A stretch of DNA of 64,000 nt, taken from the NCBI GenBank assembly GCA_020466095.1, contig CM035806.1:121197023-121261022 (forward strand), given 5' to 3'. The translations under genes were made by a program, and so were the position numbers. The notes under the pieces were generated by a model. The model was not told the origin of the DNA. It worked only from the letters and a program-made list of their open reading frames with translations, and searched no databases. Source of the stretch: Chlorops oryzae (lineage: Eukaryota; Arthropoda; Insecta; Diptera; Chloropidae). The first letter of the stretch is position 1. Each line of letters begins with the position of its first letter. Positions 21,804-33,373 of this stretch are shown one piece after another.

Positions 21804-23122
21804 CTAATATTGCACACGTTCTCCCTCCTGGCGCATTTTCCTTTGCAGAATGACACAATTTTGGTCCCTGCTATCATGATCTGTTTCAATGTCTTGCAGT
21901 CTTAATTGTTCTTTTGCCTTTGTACAATTTATACATTTATTCGTCGTACTTTTACAGTCCTGATATCTGTGACCCGACTCTCCACACTTTGCACATATTT
22001 GGTTCGGTTCCTTGCAAATACCCGATTTATGATTATATTCCCAACATTTAAAACACCTTAGTACATTTAGATACTCATACACTATACACCTGTCCCATCC
22101 TATGTTTATTCTCTGCTCACGCATAACTTTACTAAATGCAGCTCCATCAATCTCCATAATCACATTATACACCCGTGGATTTTTTTTAGATTTAAATATT
22201 TTAATGAACTTAATAGTTTCAAATTCAATTTGATTTTGATTTTTTATTGCCTTAATTAAACCGTCACCATCCATTTCTTTTCTTAAGCCAGTTATCATGA
22301 TTTTGGGATTTCGCAAGCCTGATAGCTCGATGCTATAATTTTCACCCATTTGATCTTGCATTTCCTTTGACAAAATTTCGCGCTCTTCGTTTGTTGCACA
22401 CTGTATTTCAATCGCTCCGTCTTGCCTATTTTTTATAACATTAACTTTCACCTTTAACTCAGTTGGATTGATTTTATTTCTCACTTCGCTTTTTGTTTTT
22501 TCTGCATCTTGCACGCTCTTTGGCTTAAGCACAACCGGCGCACTCTTTACTCCTTTCCTGAGCTTCGCCGCGTATGTCTCTTTTTCACCTACCCCGCCTT
22601 CGCTCAACACAACTTTTTTAATTTCCTCACATGTCACAATTTTTTTAATTTCCTCACATGTCTTAGTGTTATCTTTTTTGTTGTTATCCATTTCACGGCA
22701 GATTACTTTGGTTTGTTCTTTAATTATCTCGGCAAATGCAGCCATTCTCTTTTCAACTTCGCTCACTTTTTTTCGCATGATTCTTGGACTTTCGCAAGCT
22801 TTTCGACTCTCTCTGAGTAACGGTGCTCGATTGCTTCTAATAGATGCCTAATTTCACTCTCATTCGCTTTGATGCAGTCATTGAACTCCAGCTTGTATTC
22901 TTTTAAGTAAACGCTGTTTTTCCTCACTGCTTCTTGCATTTCTCTCACCACTAGATCGACGTTTTGTATGTACTGAATGCAGTCGTCACACATATAACGC
23001 AACATCGAGTTCGTATTAAGAGCATTGCTTGAATATTGGTTTATACCCGAACACTTTGCTGTCGCGTGATAGCATTTTCCACACACTCCCGCACACCGAA
23101 TGCCGGTCTCGCCTTTCTGCAT
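21804..23122 (-). pseudogene. LINE ORF1: PHD-like finger, coiled coil and CCHC knuckles
   Basis: It starts at the ATG at 23122. The first segment (22763-23122) has a PHD-like cluster (CAGVCGKCYHATAKC, YMCDDC). After a frame change in a run of seven A (22767-22773) the second segment continues with a charged coiled coil. It then has an RRM-like region (IMITGLRKEMDGDGL) and cysteine knuckles (CFKCWEYNHKSGIC, CAKCGESGHRYQDC, CINC). This domain order is a nucleic-acid-binding LINE ORF1. It ends with TAG followed by CAATCA. Confidence 0.82.
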
Positions 23123-23217
23123 TTACTGGAATCCGACATCTCTTCAAAATTGAAAATTCGCAGATGTAGTCCTATCTACTCGGATCGAATCCTCACAATT
23201 ATATTTATATTATATAT

Positions 23218-24900
23218 TATATATGGGCATTTCCATGATGTCGAACGCGACATTCGCACGCATTCTCAGTGGAAAAAGAAATATACGAAAATTTTTTTTT
23301 ATTTGGACAAATGGCGGAAGTTATAGCTCTTGACTAGCACTGTAATTGGTGCTAAGGTTGATTTCTGAAAATTGTTCGTTTTCAAGATAATTGCAAAAAA
23401 CTAAGGCATTCGCACGCTACAAAAACAGAAGTCAGTTTTGAGGCGAACAGTTCAACCACTGATTTCAGCGAAACTTGAGGCAATATTTTAATGCGACTAA
23501 TTTTGTAATATTGTACATTGATGAATCTTAGAACTGGTTCTTATTTGATTCAAAAATATTAAACAGTTTAGTTTTTTATTTTATTTTAATCACTGTCGCA
23601 CGCTACATGTCGAATGCTACATTTTGTTGCATCATACGTTTTAATTTAATGTGTACTTTTCATTTAATTGGACTTGGAGAAGATGATGATAAATGACTTT
23701 TAATGTTTTCAATATATTTATTTTCACAACAAATATTATAAACTTAAAATATCGTCAACAAAGAAAAAAAAAAAAAATAAGAATATTCATCCTTTACATA
23801 AAAAATAAAGAATAGAAACTAACTTAACTGTGAATAGTATTACTTATATTAAATAAAGATTTTTTAATGGAATATGCAGTCCTAGCTCCTTCAGGACTGC
23901 CCTCTTAATATGCCAACCGATGCTTCAAACTGTATTTTTAACATTGGCTTGTCATTGAGGCATTACCACTCCCACATTTAACTACTCCACGAATAGACCT
24001 ACTGTGGTGAATAAGAGGTCAGTTGTCTTACACAAAATACTCTACATTTTGACTAGTCATGTTCTGGGGTAACTCAGAGTACTCCTTTTCGGTAAGTTGA
24101 CCTATCGCACCCTTGCTACTAAATCGGTACAACTCAAAATTTCGCATTTCTGGAACAATCATTCATTCTCTATTGAAACTTGCAAAAAATAATTATTTTT
24201 CTTAACTTAGTGTATTCTTAATCGACTACTGCATCAGTCTATATAAACATAAATTTTCTAGGTGTTGAGTTTCTTGCAGAAAAATGTGGTTGAAAATAAA
24301 AAATTTGAAATGGGTTTAAGAGCAAGGGTGCGAAATTTATAAATTTTACACTAACGATGTCGCACGCTACAAACTTCAAATATGTCTCAGGGCCAAAGCT
24401 TTGATTATTTTGCAACAAAATTTTTTTTATTTAATTGCAATACAAATTGCTGTTTGCTGCGAATATTTGAGGCGCGTTGCACAAACACCTTTGACTCACT
24501 GATAACAAATGTTATTTTTCAATGTCGCACGCTACAACGAAATAAACGATAAAGTAAAGAAAAAATTTACCGTAATTGGCGATTGCATCGTTCCCTTTGC
24601 GTTTTTCTTACATTCCTCAAATATAAAACGATATTTAAAAGTGCAAATATCAAAGCATAGTGGATGTTATTACGAACATTAATCAAAACAATACGGGAAG
24701 AGAAATATTCAAAACATAACTTTTGCACTTGTGCGACTTTGCATTTGAATATTTCTAAATATGTTATGAATATATGTGGAATATGTTCAGATTAGTAAAA
24801 TTTGATCGATTTTCTATAAATATATGTTATAACAACATACTTTTATAGGCTTTGAATTTTTTGACTGCGGTTGACATTTCTGTGGAAATGCCCATATATA
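23218..24900. mobile_element. 1.68-kb TIR element with repeated CGCACGCTACA motif
   Basis: The ends are an exact 18-bp inverted repeat (TATATATGGGCATTTCCA). The interior has no long ORF. It contains the word CGCACGCTACA four times (23411, 23597, 24361, 24527) plus close variants. It lies in the 5' UTR of the LINE. Because its ends run into TA repeats, the target duplication may be TA. I do not recognise the superfamily. Confidence 0.7.
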
Positions 24901-25007
24901 TATACAATATTTTTTTATTCTTTTTATTTTTGAATTTTAATTTTATTTATTTTTTTATTAAAATTATTTTGTCCGCGTTCGATACTGACGTCCGCACACT
25001 ACCATGT

Positions 25008-25939
25008 GTGTATGCCCGACGCCATTTATGTCGAAATATTTCGATGTTCTTCGCAGTTTGTTTGGTCTTCTTAAGGTTCCTTTTCATTAAAGCCCAATAT
25101 TTTTCGATTGGACGAAGTTCGGAGCAATTCGGAGGATTTGCTTCTCTTGGTACCACAGTGAAATTTTTGGCTTGGTACCAATCCATCGTTCTCTGGGCGT
25201 AGTGAGATGTTGCTAGGTCAGGCCAAAATAGTACTGAACCTTGGTGTTGACGTATAAAAGGCAGCAAACGCCGGTCCAGACACTCTCTGATGTAAATTTC
25301 GGTGTTGATTGTGCGATCCGTCATAAATTCCTTACTTCGAAGGCCACATTTGCAAATGGCCTGCCACACCATGTATTTCTTTGGAAATTTGGTATGTTTT
25401 TCGGTGGTAAATTTAGAGGATACTCCACCCCTTCTAACCGCAGTATAATATCCGTGTCCAGGTAACTGCTTGAAATCCGCTTTGCAATACGTTTCATCGT
25501 CCATGATCACGCAATCAAATTTGGGCAGGTAATCGCGATACAGTTTTCGAGCCCTCCTCTTGGCTCCGGCGTCCTTTTGTTCTGACCTATCAGACACTTT
25601 TTGTACTTTATAGCTCCTTAGGTTGTAAAATTTTTTAATCCGTTGAACACTTGACTTCGATGTTCCCGCTTTTGCTGCCATATCACGAACCGAAGTGCCT
25701 GGATTCTGAGTAAACAGCCGCTTAACGTTCTGGGCCACCGCTTGGTTCGCTGGACCACTTTTTCTCCCTGATCCTGGTGTTTTTGATAAAGGGGTAAGCT
25801 GTCTGTATCGTTTTATGGTCCTACCGACAGTTTTTTCGCACACGCCAACTTCATTAGCGATCTTTTTGTACGTGGTGTTTGGATTTTCCAGGTGTTTGTA
25901 AATAATTGCTTTCCGCTTTTCTTCTTGTTGAGACGACAT
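25008..25939 (-). pseudogene. DD37E mariner transposase, C-terminus cut off by LINE
   Basis: An N-terminal paired-like DNA-binding domain (TYKKIANEVGVCEKTVGRTI, then a GRKSG linker and TSVRDMAAKAGTSKSSVQRI) is followed by the catalytic core. MDDETY gives the first Asp and FWPDLATSHYA the second. In NCSELRPIEKYWA, Glu stands 37 residues after the second Asp, which matches the mosquito ITmD37E spacing. The last true codons near WRRAYT at 25013 are followed by LINE sequence. The remaining C-terminal codons lie at 18736-18954. Apart from this insertion the frame is intact, so the mariner was young when hit. Confidence 0.88.
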
Positions 25940-26225
25940 CTTTTCAGTAGCTCTTTTATTTTACGAATGAGTATTTTTTTTTTTAATATGCAATATTTAT
26001 ACTTTATTAAGGTACCAAATATGTTGCTATAGAGTTAACACTTTTTTATAATTAGCCTAAAAACAAAAGGACAGTTATTTCTTGGACAGTCCTTATAAAC
26101 GAGTTGTGCCTTTTTCGGAATGTTTAAGTTTTGCGATAGTCACACAAATGAATTCTTCCGTCATATTCGACCTCCTCTCGACAAATTTGATTGAAAACAT
26201 TGTGTAATGTGCGATTTATCAGCAT

Positions 26226-26904
26226 CATATAGTACTATAGATGGCACTTGGCAAAAAACGTGGGTGTTGAATTGAAGTAGGCCCCCTGTGCATGCATTCT
26301 TATGGAAAAATCAAAAACGTAGCACGCCCCCTGAAAATTCCGGTTCCGGTCTAACAAATATTTTATATTCTTGTAACATGAACAAAAATTAAAAATGAAA
26401 TATATATAAGTGTTAATCAAAGGTTTTTCATAAGAACTCATTATATTTTACAGCACAATATTTTATTTTTATACAATTAAAAATAATTAGATAAAATTTT
26501 GCTCATATTATTTAGGAACGCTAAAGCAGACTACTCATGCGTCGAATATGACCGATTATAAAAAAGTTTGAATTCCACTACAGTACAGCTGATATGAAAT
26601 ATTCAGTGATATCATAACTAAAATTGCTCGATACATAACTAGTGGTTCAAGTACTTATGACATATCATGATAATTAGAATGCATAAACTATATATTTTTG
26701 GAGCTCTTCTGAATGAAAAAGGTAGAAAATTGCATAAACTATCATAAAAAACTAAGAAAGTTTAACATTAGAACGAAAACATTAAAAAATTTCATCGCAA
26801 GTATGTTTAGTTACAAAATTATGTGAATACTCAAAAAATTATAGCATCACTAGTTCACCACGGAATTCGGTTGTTGTTGTAAGTGTCCCCTATATTACTA
26901 TATG
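26226..26904. mobile_element. hAT-like MITE, family A, copy 2
   Basis: A 679-bp copy beginning CATATAGTACTATAGATGGC, in the opposite orientation to copy 1. It is flanked by a perfect 8-bp duplication ATCAGCAT (26218-26225 and 26905-26912). That is the best single proof that this family moves as a unit. Confidence 0.9.
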
Positions 26905-26912
26905 ATCAGCAT

Positions 26913-27168
26913 TGTTAAATGATTGAGACCCGAGTCAATTTCTTGCGGGCGCTCTTGCTGATTAATATCAAAGCGTCGGCGTTGCCATCTGTCCATTTTA
27001 TGCATACTTTAACATTTGTTGCATTAAAGGTAGTAAAAATACATTTACGTTTTATTCACAAGTTTGTGAATAGATAGCGTCAACCGAATTTAATGATTAT
27101 AGTCTCAAAAAATTTGTCGTTACTTTACGTCTTTAGCACTTGCGTCGAAATTTTAATTTTTTTAGGAC
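26913..27168. other. Unassigned segment between two elements
   Basis: No coding sequence or repeat boundary is visible. Confidence 0.3.
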
Positions 27169-27176
27169 ATGTCCAT

Positions 27177-28309
27177 TAGTGTGGTCCAAAATTGTATGGG
27201 AAAATTATTTTCCGTCGGATTTTGCGATCCGCCCCCTCAAAATATAGTAGAGGGCAACAGAAAAGGGAAATGAAAAGATTTAGATCGATCGGACGTCATT
27301 TAGGGGGTGCTCAACGAGGTCAAAGTTCAAAAACATGATTTTGTAAACTCATGCCGCTAGTACAAATAACAAAAATATGCACTTACATTTTTTTAAATAT
27401 CTCAAAAACTAATTAAGGTAGAAAGACGAAACAAACGTTGGCTGATTCCTAATACAACAGGAAATTCCAAAATATTTTTTATAATTTTTACACTGAGAAA
27501 ATTTTTTTCACATAACTAAAAAGGAAATTTTAAAAGTTTTTTTCTGTGTATTTCTGTCGCTAAACTACTTCTTAAATATGTTTAGAAAATTTCTCAAGAA
27601 ATTATCTTTTACCAAAAGAAAATTCATCAAATTCGGAAGTATACTTTTTGAGATATTGACAAAAAAGGAAGCGAACACTAGTCAGAGTTCAGAAACATGA
27701 TTTTGTAAACTCATGCCGCTAGTACAATTAACAAAAATATGCACTTACATTTTTCTAAATATCTCAAAAACTAATTAAGATAGGAAGACGAAACAAACGT
27801 TGGCTGATTCCTAATAACAACAAAAAATCCCCAAAAAAAATTTATAATTTTTACACAGAGAAAATTTTTTCACAAAACTAAAAAGGAATTTTAAAAGTTT
27901 TTTCCAATTAAACGAAGATATAGGTACGTATGGTGGATACCCAAGACCGTGGTGAAAAAATCTCAAATAGAAACTAGTAATGAGTTGCGCATCAGTTTTC
28001 TCAGTGTAAAAATTAGAAAAAATATTTTGGAATTTCCTGTTGTATTAGGAATCAGCCAACGTCTGTTTCATCTTCCTACCTTAATTAGTTTTTGAGATAT
28101 TTAGAAAAATGTAAGTGCATATTTTTGTTATTTGTACTAGCGGCATGAATTTACAAAATCATGTTTCTGAACTTTGACCTCGTTGAGCACCACCTAAATG
28201 ACGTCCGATCGATCTAAATCTTTTCATTCCGCTTTTCTGTTGCCTTCTACTATATTTTGAGGGGGTGGATCGCAAAATTAAACGAACTTATCAAATTTGG
28301 TCCACCCTA
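27177..28309. mobile_element. Foldback hAT-like element of 1133 bp
   Basis: The ends TAGTGTGGTCCAAA and TTTGGTCCACCCTA face each other, and the arms remain alignable for more than 250 bp (GACGTCATTTAGG / CCTAAATGACGTC). An 8-bp duplication ATGTCCAT lies at 27169-27176 and 28310-28317. An internal direct repeat of about 130 bp (GTAAACTCATGCCGCTAG) has expanded the left arm. A CCCAAGACCGTGGTG word of MITE family B sits near the centre. Confidence 0.85.
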
Positions 28310-28507
28310 ATGTCCATTTTGCAGTCTGCTGAAAGAAGCAACCCAAAATTGAATTTATAAAAAATGGTAGTTGTCGCTCAACGCGTATAAATTATATTTT
28401 TGAATTTTAAATATTAACGTTCGAATACTCTTAAATGTCATGTGATACTACTTGTGATTTATCGTTTAATTTGACCAGTCTGAACCGTTTGTAATTGTTT
28501 GCACGCT

Positions 28508-28658
28508 ATTTACACGTTAAGACATTTCGATAATGAAACAAATTTTCGATGGCAAGGGAGGCAGGAGGAAGAGAGGAAAACGCTACCGCACCACATCCCC
28601 GTGCGTCCCTAGCCCACAAAAAGTGTGTTTTATTATCGAAATGTCTTAACGTGTAAAT
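28508..28658. mobile_element. 151-bp MITE with 27-bp TIRs
   Basis: The left end ATTTACACGTTAAGACATTT is matched by its reverse complement at the right end, and the match continues to 27 bases. The centre is purine-rich (GGGAGGCAGGAGGAAGAGAGG). No reliable target duplication was seen. Confidence 0.75.
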
Positions 28659-28669
28659 GGCCTCTTGCC

Positions 28670-31167
28670 AAAGGTCAGTCTATATGTATTGTAAATTGCT
28701 AAATTCATCGCATACTTTGTCCCGTTATTCGCAGTCATCTGTTTTCGCTTTGTCTCCTCGTCCGTTAGAGCAAATCTTGCAATTGTCGTTTTTTATTTGA
28801 TCCTAGAAATAAACATCACATCTTACAACGTTTTATGAACAACGTCTTCGTTTCGATTCTTTGGATTCAAACATTTAAATGTTTCGATTTGGTTATTCGA
28901 TTCTTTGATTTAAATGCGCGATTGAATTTCAACAACGCTTGTATCGAACGAATGTTAAATTCGTAGCTCAAAACTAAGCATAGTCACCGCCAACGACATT
29001 AAACTTTGATCCGTGTTTTAACATCTTTATTTCGCACTCTGATGCTGTGTTCACGAAATTTGTTAAATTGATTCCGATTCAAATTCTCTATTTTGCATTC
29101 TTGTGCCGTGTACGCGAGGTTTTTGGTTAAATTTGATTCGGAAAGGCTTCCCTGCCGTAAGCAGCTACTTTGAATGTTGCTTCGTGTGCTAAGCCAATAG
29201 TTTGCCGTTATTGTGTTATTTGTCCTTCGAACCGTTAAAAAGAAAAGGAATAAATGTCTATAATTCGTTCGCCGCAGAGAAGAAGCCCTCGCCTGCAGTC
29301 TGTTGAATCGCCTAGCCTGGGTGAAAATGTTCCTAGCTCCACGCCAGCCGGATAAATTGGTTCTTTGCAGTCAACTGTACGTGCTACAGAGGTCGTTTCA
29401 ATGTCGGCACCGTTACCTGTTGCATTTGCAACTACTACAACAAAAAGTGTTCCTTTGCCGCTTTGTTCCGCCATGACTTCCCTACAAAATGGCGGGCCAA
29501 GTGACACTTTGCCCTCTGCCAACGCTACTAATTTACCGCCATCTGTACCTGTAGCGCCAAATGAATTAGCCTATCTTCGTGGACAAATTCGAAGCCTACA
29601 AACGCAATTATTTGAAGCCATACGTTTGATTAATTCGTCTGCACTTTTCCAATGCTTGCTCCCGAAGACAATACCCAAAATTCGAATGAAGTAGCGAACA
29701 AAATTGTCACCAAAAAGTCATATAGCGAAGTGGCTCGACAAAAAATGGTCGTTAAAAAATTAACTCAAAAAGAAGTTGGCTTAAATAGCACACCTCCCCT
29801 GATTTTGCAAAAGAATGCTAACCCAAATCCTAGAAATGCGGTAGAATCAAAAAGGAAGCGTACTCATCCATCAACTCTGGAGCTATTCCCGAGCACCAGT
29901 TTGGTTTTCATAAAAGCCATGGCACCATTGAACAGGTAAACAGAGTTACCACCGAAATCAGAAACGCATTTGAAAAAAAGAAATACTGCTCCGCCATATT
30001 TCTGGATATCTCGCAAGCCTTTGATAAAGTATGGCACTCTGGTTTAATGTTTAAAATTAAACATACCCTTCCCGAAAACACTCACAAAGTCCTACAATCC
30101 TACCTCTCTGAAAGGAAGTTCCAAATCAAATATGGAACACACACGACAAATGAATTTGACATTTCCGCAGGTGTACCTCAAGGTAGTGTCCTAGGGCCAC
30201 TGCTATACCTGATTTACACGGCTGACCTGCCTGTATCCCCAGAACTCTTTACATCTACATTTGCAGATGATACAGCAATTTTGTTTGCACACAGCGATCC
30301 TGTGGTCGCCTCTCGAGTTCTTAATAATCATCTTCATACCGTTGAAGACTGGCTTGCGAACTGGAGAATAAAAGTAAATGAAAGTAAATGCACCCACATT
30401 ACTTTCACGTTGCGTCGCGGAACTTGCCCCCCTATTATGCTTAATAACACTCATGTTCCACAAGCCAATGAAGTGAGGTATCTTGGCATTTACTTAGATC
30501 GCCGTCTCACATGGCGCAAGCATATTGAGGCTAAACGCACCCAAATGAAGCTGAGCGCCCAAAAACTGCACTGGTTTCTTAACAGTAAATCACGATTGCG
30601 GCTCGAACACAAAGTGCTTCTTTACAACGCAACAATAAAGCCTATATGGACTTATGGCTCCCAGCTCTGGGGAAAAGCCAGTAACTCTTTAATAAACATT
30701 ATCCAACGCTCACAGTCCAAAATTCTTCGGACTATAACTGGTGCTCCATGGTTTATAAAAAACGAAAACATACATAAAGACCTTTGTACCCCGATGGTTA
30801 AAAACGAGCTTATTTCATTAAGCCGCAAATATTGCACTCGATTGTCCCAACATCCGAACCCACTAGCTAGAAATTTGTTGCTAACAAACAGCTCCTCAAG
30901 GCTAAAAAGGCGTGACTTGCCATCACTGTCTCATAACTAATCCCCTTTAAATTTTTGTAATAAAAAAATTCTCCTGGAAAAAATCCTATGGATTTCATCA
31001 TACGGAATGGGCTGCCGTTGGCGTGGACTGAAAGTCATATAATATTAATAAATATTTATTTTTTTTTTTTTTAGTTTTGTTTTTGTTTTAGTTTTAAGAT
31101 TCATTAACTTGTTGTTAGTTCATATGATATGAAGATGCAATAATAAAAACCCGTTAAAAAAAAAAAA
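28670..31167 (+). mobile_element. Internally deleted Jockey-clade LINE
   Basis: The 5' part resembles a 5' UTR leading into an ORF1 remnant at 29254. The 3' end has a 12-base poly(A) at 31156-31167 after ACTTGTTGTTAG-type UTR. The middle of the element (end of ORF1, endonuclease and RT fingers) is deleted. The 5' boundary near 28670 is an estimate. Confidence 0.7.
29254..30940 (+). pseudogene. Jockey ORF1 remnant joined to RT by internal deletion
   Basis: The ORF1 remnant opens at the ATG at 29254, has an in-frame TAA at 29353 and changes frame near 29650. It then continues to about 29880 with a lysine-rich VTKKSYSEVARQKMVVKK stretch. At about 29885 the sequence jumps into the RT at HQFGFHKSHGTIEQV and continues with FLDISQAFDKVWHSG, AGVPQGSVLGPLLYL, FADDTAILF and YLGIYLDRRLTWRKH to a stop at 30940. 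The catalytic motif is kept but the endonuclease is gone. The protein is close to the copy at 9631-10785. Confidence 0.85.
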
Positions 31168-31207
31168 TCCGTCAATTGAGACGACCTTCCACTATACTTC
31201 AGGTCAC

Positions 31208-31549
31208 GTGTCAAATACACGAGATAACCCTTCTCAAGAGATTCATTGTCCCATGTCGAATAGTCGGGACAACCTTTTCCGGAAGAATCCAAGTCCCATG
31301 TCAAATATTCGGGATAACTCTGCCCACAAGGAGTCTAGTCCTGGGTCATATATTCAGGACGTCTCCGGCCAGTTTAATGTCTTGGAGTCGATAATTAAAG
31401 ATCTTTTAAGTATGGTACAGTTTATTTGTACTAAAACAAATGATCCCGCTATAAATAGAGAGCTAGCAAGAATTAAGACGAGAATTGACGCAGCAGCTTC
31501 GTCAAGTGATTTATTTTTGATCGAGCAGCGCTCGAATATTAATCCATAA
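31208..31549 (+). pseudogene. LINE ORF1 C-terminal part with 15-residue repeats
   Basis: The frame has no ATG at its start, so the N-terminus is missing. It begins with three or four imperfect 15-residue units around MSNxRDN (PMSNSRDNLFRKNPS, PMSNIRDNSAHKESS). A helical stretch (FNVLESIIKDLLSMVQFI) follows. It ends at TAA 31547-31549, whose last A is the first base of the ORF2 ATG (TAATG). I recognise no known domain, and the role as ORF1 rests on position. Confidence 0.65.
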
Positions 31550-33373
31550 TGAAGATTTTACAATTCAATTGTCAATCATTAAAGAAAAACATCGATACAA
31601 TCGACTTATTCCTAAATAGTAATAAGATAGACATATGCGTTTTAAGCGAAGTATTCTCCTTAGGAGATGATGAACACAGAAACTTATGTAACTATAGATT
31701 TATTGAAAAAGAAAGACCAGATGGCTTCGGAGGTGTTGCCATCTTCTTTCACAAAACCATTAAATTTGAAAGAATCAAATTCTTTTCAAATAATGATATT
31801 ATTATAGCCAAAACGACCAATCTTTCTCCAAACCTTACCATATGTGGGGTATATTTTCAAACAAGCATGAAAATAGATGAGTTCGACAGTGCGATTGGAG
31901 ATTTGCTAAGCTTCTTGGAAAACAGTAAGAACGTATTACTGCTAGGTGACTTTAATGCCCGAAACAAGACATGGGGAGATAAAGTCGACCTCCCAAGAGG
32001 TAAACATTTACTAAATGCTATCAGTAACTCTAATTTATGGTGCCTGAATGATGGGTCAGTTACCTTCAAGAAAGATGTTGTATCACAGGATGGTACAGTC
32101 TTAGATCTGTCTTTTACGAACACTTCCTTAGGCGTTAAATGGGAGGTATTACAGGTTAAGCCTTGCGGCAGTCATCATTTTCCTATTCTAATTACTACTG
32201 ATAATGTAGCATGCGAAACATCACTATTTCTATGTAAAAAGAAGCTCGTCAAATCTCTTAGTGCACTGTCTGTTGAACCCAACTTTGAAGACATAACAAA
32301 TAAAATTGGCAAAACAATTCAGGATTGCCATATAGTTCTGAAAAAAGGATTCAAGCCGAAAATGTGGTGGGATGATCAACTAGCAACTCTGTTGGATGAT
32401 CTTTGTAAAGCTTTCAAAAAAGCCTGTTGTGATCTTCCTCTGATTAATGTCATTAAATATGCCAAACTTCGTAATCTTTTCAAAAGAAAGGTCAAATTAG
32501 CCAAAAAGAAAGCATACAGTGACAAAATTGCTGAACTTAACCGGTTTCCTAACACGAAAGATGCATGGAACTTTGTAAAAGCTGTCAGAGGTGATTTCAA
32601 AAAATCCCATGGCACCTGGTCATCCGATGACAATGAGAGGTACTTGAATCTTCTAAATAGTCAAGTTCCTAGTTCAGGGCAGTCGCTGGAATGCAATTCG
32701 GTAAGCGTTGCTTCCGACGAGCTCGCCTTTAAACATGATTAGCTTGTTCAGTGTATAAGTAGTAAATCCAACAGGGTTGCTGGTGGATTTGACAAGGTAA
32801 CATACTATATGATAAAGGCACTGTCAGTGGCGGCTTCCCAAAATCTTTTAAGCGCTATTAATGAATCATTTCTGAATAACAACGTTATGGAAGAATGGAG
32901 AAACATTAACATTGTTCCGATCTCCAAAAAGGATAAAGACTTAACTGTATTTTCCAACTACAGACCAATCTCCCTTATTTCCACGTATGTTAAGGTAATT
33001 AACTTTCTTGTGAAGAACAGGGTAGATATGTTTGTTGAGGAAAATAATATTCTCCCCAACAATTGCTTTGCATATCGCAGAAACAGATCTTCTACTATGT
33101 GTATCAATAAGCTCTTGCATGATATCAATGTACTAAAGTCCAAAAATCTGAAAGTAATGATTTTTGCTTTTGACATAAATAATGCTTACAACTGCGTTAA
33201 CCTCAGGTCACTTAGAAAAGTGCTATATAACATAAATCTTGATCCACAATATACGGAATGGATAATAAACTTTCTCTCGGTTCGTAGACTTAGGTTGGGT
33301 GATGCCTCAGTCGAAGTGTTTGATGGCCTGCCGCAGGGCAGTTGCCTTTCGCCAATTCTTTTTAACATATATG
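31549..33373 (+). pseudogene. I-group LINE ORF2: endonuclease and partial RT
   Basis: The ATG overlaps the ORF1 stop. The endonuclease (residues about 1-225) has FNCQSLKKN, LSEVF, LLGDFNARNKTWGD, DLSFTNT and GSHHFPI. The RT begins near residue 420 with NYRPISLISTYVKVI, FAFDINNAYNCVNL and DGLPQGSCLSPILFNIY. One in-frame TAG at 32740-32742 breaks the frame between the two domains, and the remainder from 32743 is in the same frame. The FADD box and everything after it are missing. The GDFNARNKTWG and LPQGSCLSP variants favour the I/Nimb group. Confidence 0.82.

Larger units (their letters stand above)
18955..25007 (-). mobile_element. CR1/L2-like LINE inserted in the mariner
   Basis: A minus-strand LINE with ORF1, ORF2 and a 3' microsatellite tail read as (GTA)n at about 18952-18972, instead of poly(A). 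GTGTA occurs at both edges (18950-18954 and 25008-25012) and is the likely target duplication. The 5' UTR is interrupted by a separate TIR element (23218-24900). Both ORFs have frameshifts, so this copy is inactive. Simple-repeat tails are known for CR1/L2-type LINEs. Confidence 0.75.
18736..26093 (-). mobile_element. Tc1/mariner element (DD37E type) split by a LINE
   Basis: The outer ends are AAGACTGTCCCAGAAATAAC on the left and the reverse complement of AGGACTGTCCAAGAAATAAC on the right, each next to a TA (18734-18735, 26094-26095). The element proper is 18736-18954 plus 25008-26093, about 1.3 kb. The middle is a 6-kb LINE insertion. A second copy fragment at 35063-35393 reads straight through the interrupted point, which proves the split. 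Confidence 0.88.
31170..33373 (+). mobile_element. I-group (Nimb/I-like) LINE, truncated at both ends
   Basis: It holds the end of ORF1 and most of ORF2. At 33373 it breaks off inside the RT, just after FNIY and before the FADD motif, into unrelated repeat DNA. The left edge directly follows the poly(A) of the deleted Jockey. Confidence 0.72.
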
